From: Chitinophagaceae bacterium
GTDB taxonomy: Bacteria; Bacteroidota; Bacteroidia; Chitinophagales; Chitinophagaceae
Assembly (NCBI GenBank): GCA_947472635.1
Contig: CANJDY010000106.1
Span: forward strand, 1 to 8,426
Length of the DNA: 8,426 bases
Direction of reading: 5' to 3'
Positions 6,526 to 8,426 of this stretch are shown one piece after another. A model generated the notes under the pieces. That model was not told where the DNA came from, ran no database searches, and saw only the letters and a program-made list of their open reading frames with translations. Every line of letters begins with the position of its first letter. Within the stretch, counting starts at the first letter, position 1. Made by a program: the position numbers and the translations under genes.

Positions 6526-8130
6526 ATGAAATTACAATATATACTAATTGTCTGCTGCAGCCTCTTAAGTTGCAGCAGACATACTCAACCTATTCAACCA
6601 GGTAATGGAGTAGTGCCGCATGAAAGAAAAATCAGTTGGAAAACTCAATCTGATTTTGCTGATAAAAATTTTAGTGCTTGGGCCAATAAATCTATTTCTA
6701 TTGATAAGTTGAATGGAAAAGGTGTTTCTCCCAGAATCTTACTGGCAAAACTGCTTCTAAAAAAAGATATCCCTAACGTTAATTATTTACTTACAAAACT
6801 AAAGGTGTGGGGTGTATCTGGATCTTCTTGGGCTTTCAATAAAAAGGGTGATTATGATTTTACCCTTACCCCATTAACCACTTTGTTGTTTTTATTGGGC
6901 GATCAGCCATCCATTCTTTACCCTGCCACAAAGGAGTATTTACTTACCACATTGCTTTCCGAATCAGGCAATCAATTTAGGTATAAGGCTCCCAAAACAT
7001 GGGGAACATTTGATGAAACAGAAAATCATATACTGATGACTGAAGGATCTCGCTACCTTAAAAATAGATGGATCATGCTTCATGGTAATTCAACTGCTTT
7101 GTATAATAATATCGACAATGGAATGGAAGCAAAGCTACTTTCGTTTCTAGAGGGGATTAATTCGGGTGGATTATATGAATTCAATTCTATACCCTATAGC
7201 GGCTATACCATTACTGCCCTACTAAATTTAGAAGCATTTGCGTCTGAAAAGGTGAAACTAGCAGCTCGGAATGTTTTGGATTACATGAATTGGACTTATG
7301 CACTTGGCTGCTATCAATTCAAGCATTATCCACCCATGAGAAGACGCTATGAAAAAGCTTCCATCACTTCTATCACAACAGACTATCATTCTGTGTTTTT
7401 AAAAGCCTGGTTAAGTTATTTGCCTTTAAGCCATTTCAGTGGCAATGAGCAAATAGGGGATCCTCATGCATTGATGGCTTCTTGTTTACCTTATCGTCCG
7501 GCTGATAAGGTGGTAGATTTGATATTTAATAAAGGGGATGGCTATTTTGTTAAAATTGGTCATGGCAAAAATTCATGCCCAGAAATATATGCTGCAGGGA
7601 AAAAATATTTACTTTCTTCTGGCGGAGCCAATCGGGGGAAGTTTTCGGAAATCATCGCAAGGCCTATTTGTTTATTTTTACCCGATTCTGCGGAAGATCT
7701 TTCCCAAGTTATTCATCTTTCAGGACCTGGAACAAATTTTATGGGTTGGAATAATACGGGTGTGTACAAAAATTTTGCTTGTGCTGCTGGACCAGTATAT
7801 GTTCCTGAATCATTCAAGCCTTTACTGAAAACAGCCATATGGACAATTTATTCGCTATCTGATAGCCTCCTAGTTGCTGTACATTCCAAAGTCTCTTTTG
7901 GTTTAGTAGCTATATTTAATAGAATTGACACAGATAGGTTGCTTTCTACATTGATTGAATGTAATCCTGACAGTAACCTGCTCAATACTCGTTTTCAATT
8001 TCCTGGTGGCCAATTGTTACATTATGATGTACTTGCCCCCAATAATCAATGGGTAATTATTTCGGCTAATAATATAATAGTCAACCGCGATTTTGATCAA
8101 TGGCCATTGATTGAATCAAGTTTTGAATAA
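6526..8130 (+). CDS. Unassigned lipoprotein with possible helical-toroid and beta domains
   Basis: I do not recognise a family for this 534-residue protein. A lipoprotein signal is clear: residues 1-15 are hydrophobic after MKLQ, the lipobox is L13-L14-S15-C16, and no aspartate follows, so an outer-membrane or surface anchor is likely. Residues about 40-330 look mainly helical and contain D163-E164-T165-E166-N167-H168-ILMTEGSRYL and TTD-Y287-H288, rich in the acidic, His, Asn and Tyr residues expected of an active site. Residues about 335-530 look beta-rich (GDGYFVKIGHG, EIYAAGKKYLLSSGGANRG, FQFPGGQLLHYDVLAP). An alpha/alpha toroid followed by an anti-parallel beta-sandwich is the plan of heparinase II/III-like and other polysaccharide lyases, and that is my inferred comparison, not a match. 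It starts 43 bases after the oxidoreductase, so it is probably in the same transcript. Alternatives are a glycoside hydrolase or a non-catalytic glycan-binding protein. Translation may be influenced by the hairpins flanking its start. Confidence 0.85.
   Translation: MKLQYILIVCCSLLSCSRHTQPIQPGNGVVPHERKISWKTQSDFADKNFSAWANKSISIDKLNGKGVSPRILLAKLLLKKDIPNVNYLLTKLKVWGVSGSSWAFNKKGDYDFTLTPLTTLLFLLGDQPSILYPATKEYLLTTLLSESGNQFRYKAPKTWGTFDETENHILMTEGSRYLKNRWIMLHGNSTALYNNIDNGMEAKLLSFLEGINSGGLYEFNSIPYSGYTITALLNLEAFASEKVKLAARNVLDYMNWTYALGCYQFKHYPPMRRRYEKASITSITTDYHSVFLKAWLSYLPLSHFSGNEQIGDPHALMASCLPYRPADKVVDLIFNKGDGYFVKIGHGKNSCPEIYAAGKKYLLSSGGANRGKFSEIIARPICLFLPDSAEDLSQVIHLSGPGTNFMGWNNTGVYKNFACAAGPVYVPESFKPLLKTAIWTIYSLSDSLLVAVHSKVSFGLVAIFNRIDTDRLLSTLIECNPDSNLLNTRFQFPGGQLLHYDVLAPNNQWVIISANNIIVNRDFDQWPLIESSFE
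6549..6581 (+). repeat. 13-bp-stem hairpin inside the lipoprotein signal-peptide codons
   Basis: TGTCTGCTGCAGC (6549-6561) and GTTGCAGCAGACA (6569-6581) pair over 13 positions, 12 Watson-Crick and one G-U in RNA, with a 7-base loop CTCTTAA. The GC-rich arms stand out in AT-rich surroundings. The hairpin covers codons 8-19 of the lipoprotein gene, including lipobox cysteine C16, and begins 20 bases after the start codon. It may slow translation during membrane targeting or regulate expression. Caution: Cys and Ser codons (TGC, AGC) on both arms are partly self-complementary, so coding constraint alone could produce part of it. Confidence 0.75.
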
Positions 8131-8165
8131 AATGAATTATCTATTTTTTGAAGATGGATAGGTTC

Positions 8166-8186
8166 CAATAGTGGAGTTTCCTATTG
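8166..8186. terminator. Possible bidirectional hairpin between convergent genes
   Basis: CAATAG (8166-8171) and CTATTG (8181-8186) form a 6-bp inverted repeat. An alternative fold pairs CAATA with TATTG and GGA with TCC, leaving a two-base bulge. It sits 35 bases after the stop of the plus-strand lipoprotein gene and 90 bases beyond the stop of the minus-strand regulator, where a shared terminator would be expected. Neither strand has a proper U run after the stem, so the call is weak. The rest of the 146-base convergent gap shows no gene. Confidence 0.25.
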
Positions 8187-8276
8187 TTTAATCACTAGTC
8201 TGGTACAAGAAAACATTGTATTAAAATAAGCGGAAAGAGGTCATTTTCAAATAATATCAATAAAGTATTAGTAGGT

Positions 8277-8426
8277 TTAGGATACATTCTTTATCCTGTC
8301 TACTGTTGAATTTCTTTCTATTAATACGGACTCTAAAATTGTTTTCTCTACAATATAGTCGTATCCTTTTTTTTCTATTAATTTAAATAAAATAGAAGCT
8401 GCTTCCCGACCGATTTCAAATGCCGG
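8277..8426 (-). CDS. C-terminal end of a LacI-type transcriptional regulator (partial)
   Basis: Reading the minus strand from the right edge gives 49 residues in frame, ending at a TAA (8279-8277). They begin PAFEIGREAASILFKLIEKK and end with LESVLIERNSTVDRIKNVS. This is the typical end of LacI/GalR regulators: a helix with the pattern iGxxAaxiLxxlIe, then xxxLxxxLieRxSt. The DNA-binding helix-turn-helix and most of the sugar-binding domain lie outside the window, so neither operator nor inducer can be inferred. The gene converges on the glycan cluster, a common position for a regulator acting on neighbouring carbohydrate genes, although nothing in the window proves that link. No promoter for it is visible here. 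Confidence 0.82.
   Translation of the reverse strand, partial: PAFEIGREAASILFKLIEKKGYDYIVEKTILESVLIERNSTVDRIKNVS
8279..8297 (-). repeat. 6-bp inverted repeat overlapping the regulator's stop codon
   Basis: AGGATA (8279-8284) and TATCCT (8292-8297) flank a 7-base spacer and cover the last codons of the LacI-type gene. On the minus strand the stem is followed by AACCTACTAATACTTTA, without a U run, so it is at best a weak terminator or mRNA 3'-end stabiliser. A 6-bp dyad of this size is also expected by chance in a window of this length. Confidence 0.2.

Noticed and set aside
7538..7828. Plus-strand open frame of 96 codons overlapping the unassigned lipoprotein gene
   Set aside because: It is out of frame within the beta-rich part of a convincing gene, with no start context or recognisable domain.
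8132..8161. ATG-started open frame of nine codons after the lipoprotein gene
   Set aside because: Too short, with no ribosome-binding sequence and no known peptide features.

Overview
The window reads as an accessory carbohydrate-use locus from a Bacteroidota bacterium, perhaps of the Chitinophagales or Sphingobacteriales type. The order-level guess is weak. Support comes from the AT-rich composition, TAnnTTTG-like promoter elements, few clear Shine-Dalgarno sites, and gene families typical of that phylum (GH92, DUF1080/3-keto-disaccharide hydrolase, Tat-exported Gfo/Idh/MocA). No SusC/SusD pair, transporter, mobile element, RNA gene or CRISPR array is visible.

Layout: a scrap of an upstream gene (1-44) is followed by five intact plus-strand genes with gaps of 119, 86, 64 and 43 bases. 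They are: (1) a secreted protein with two DUF1080 domains (73-1455); (2) a putative lipoprotein that looks like a genuine formylglycine-generating enzyme, with both active-site cysteines (1575-2735); (3) a GH92 exo-alpha-mannosidase (2822-5092); (4) a Tat-signal Gfo/Idh/MocA oxidoreductase (5157-6482); (5) a lipoprotein I cannot assign, with a probable helical domain followed by a beta-rich domain (6526-8130). On the minus strand, facing the cluster, is the C-terminal end of a LacI-type regulator that runs off the right edge (8277-8426).

All five complete products carry export signals, so the work is extracytoplasmic. My inference is a glycan-breakdown module combining hydrolysis (GH92) with the oxidative 3-keto route (dehydrogenase plus DUF1080 3-keto-glycoside-cleaving protein). 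The FGE would activate sulfatases encoded elsewhere, which hints at a sulfated, mannose-containing substrate. The unassigned lipoprotein may be a lyase- or hydrolase-like enzyme. The LacI-type protein is a candidate local regulator.

Beyond the genes, the most striking signal is at the start of the fifth gene. A 13-bp-stem hairpin lies inside its signal-peptide codons (6549-6581), and a 7-bp hairpin (6501-6518) just upstream contains the only plausible ribosome-binding sequence.
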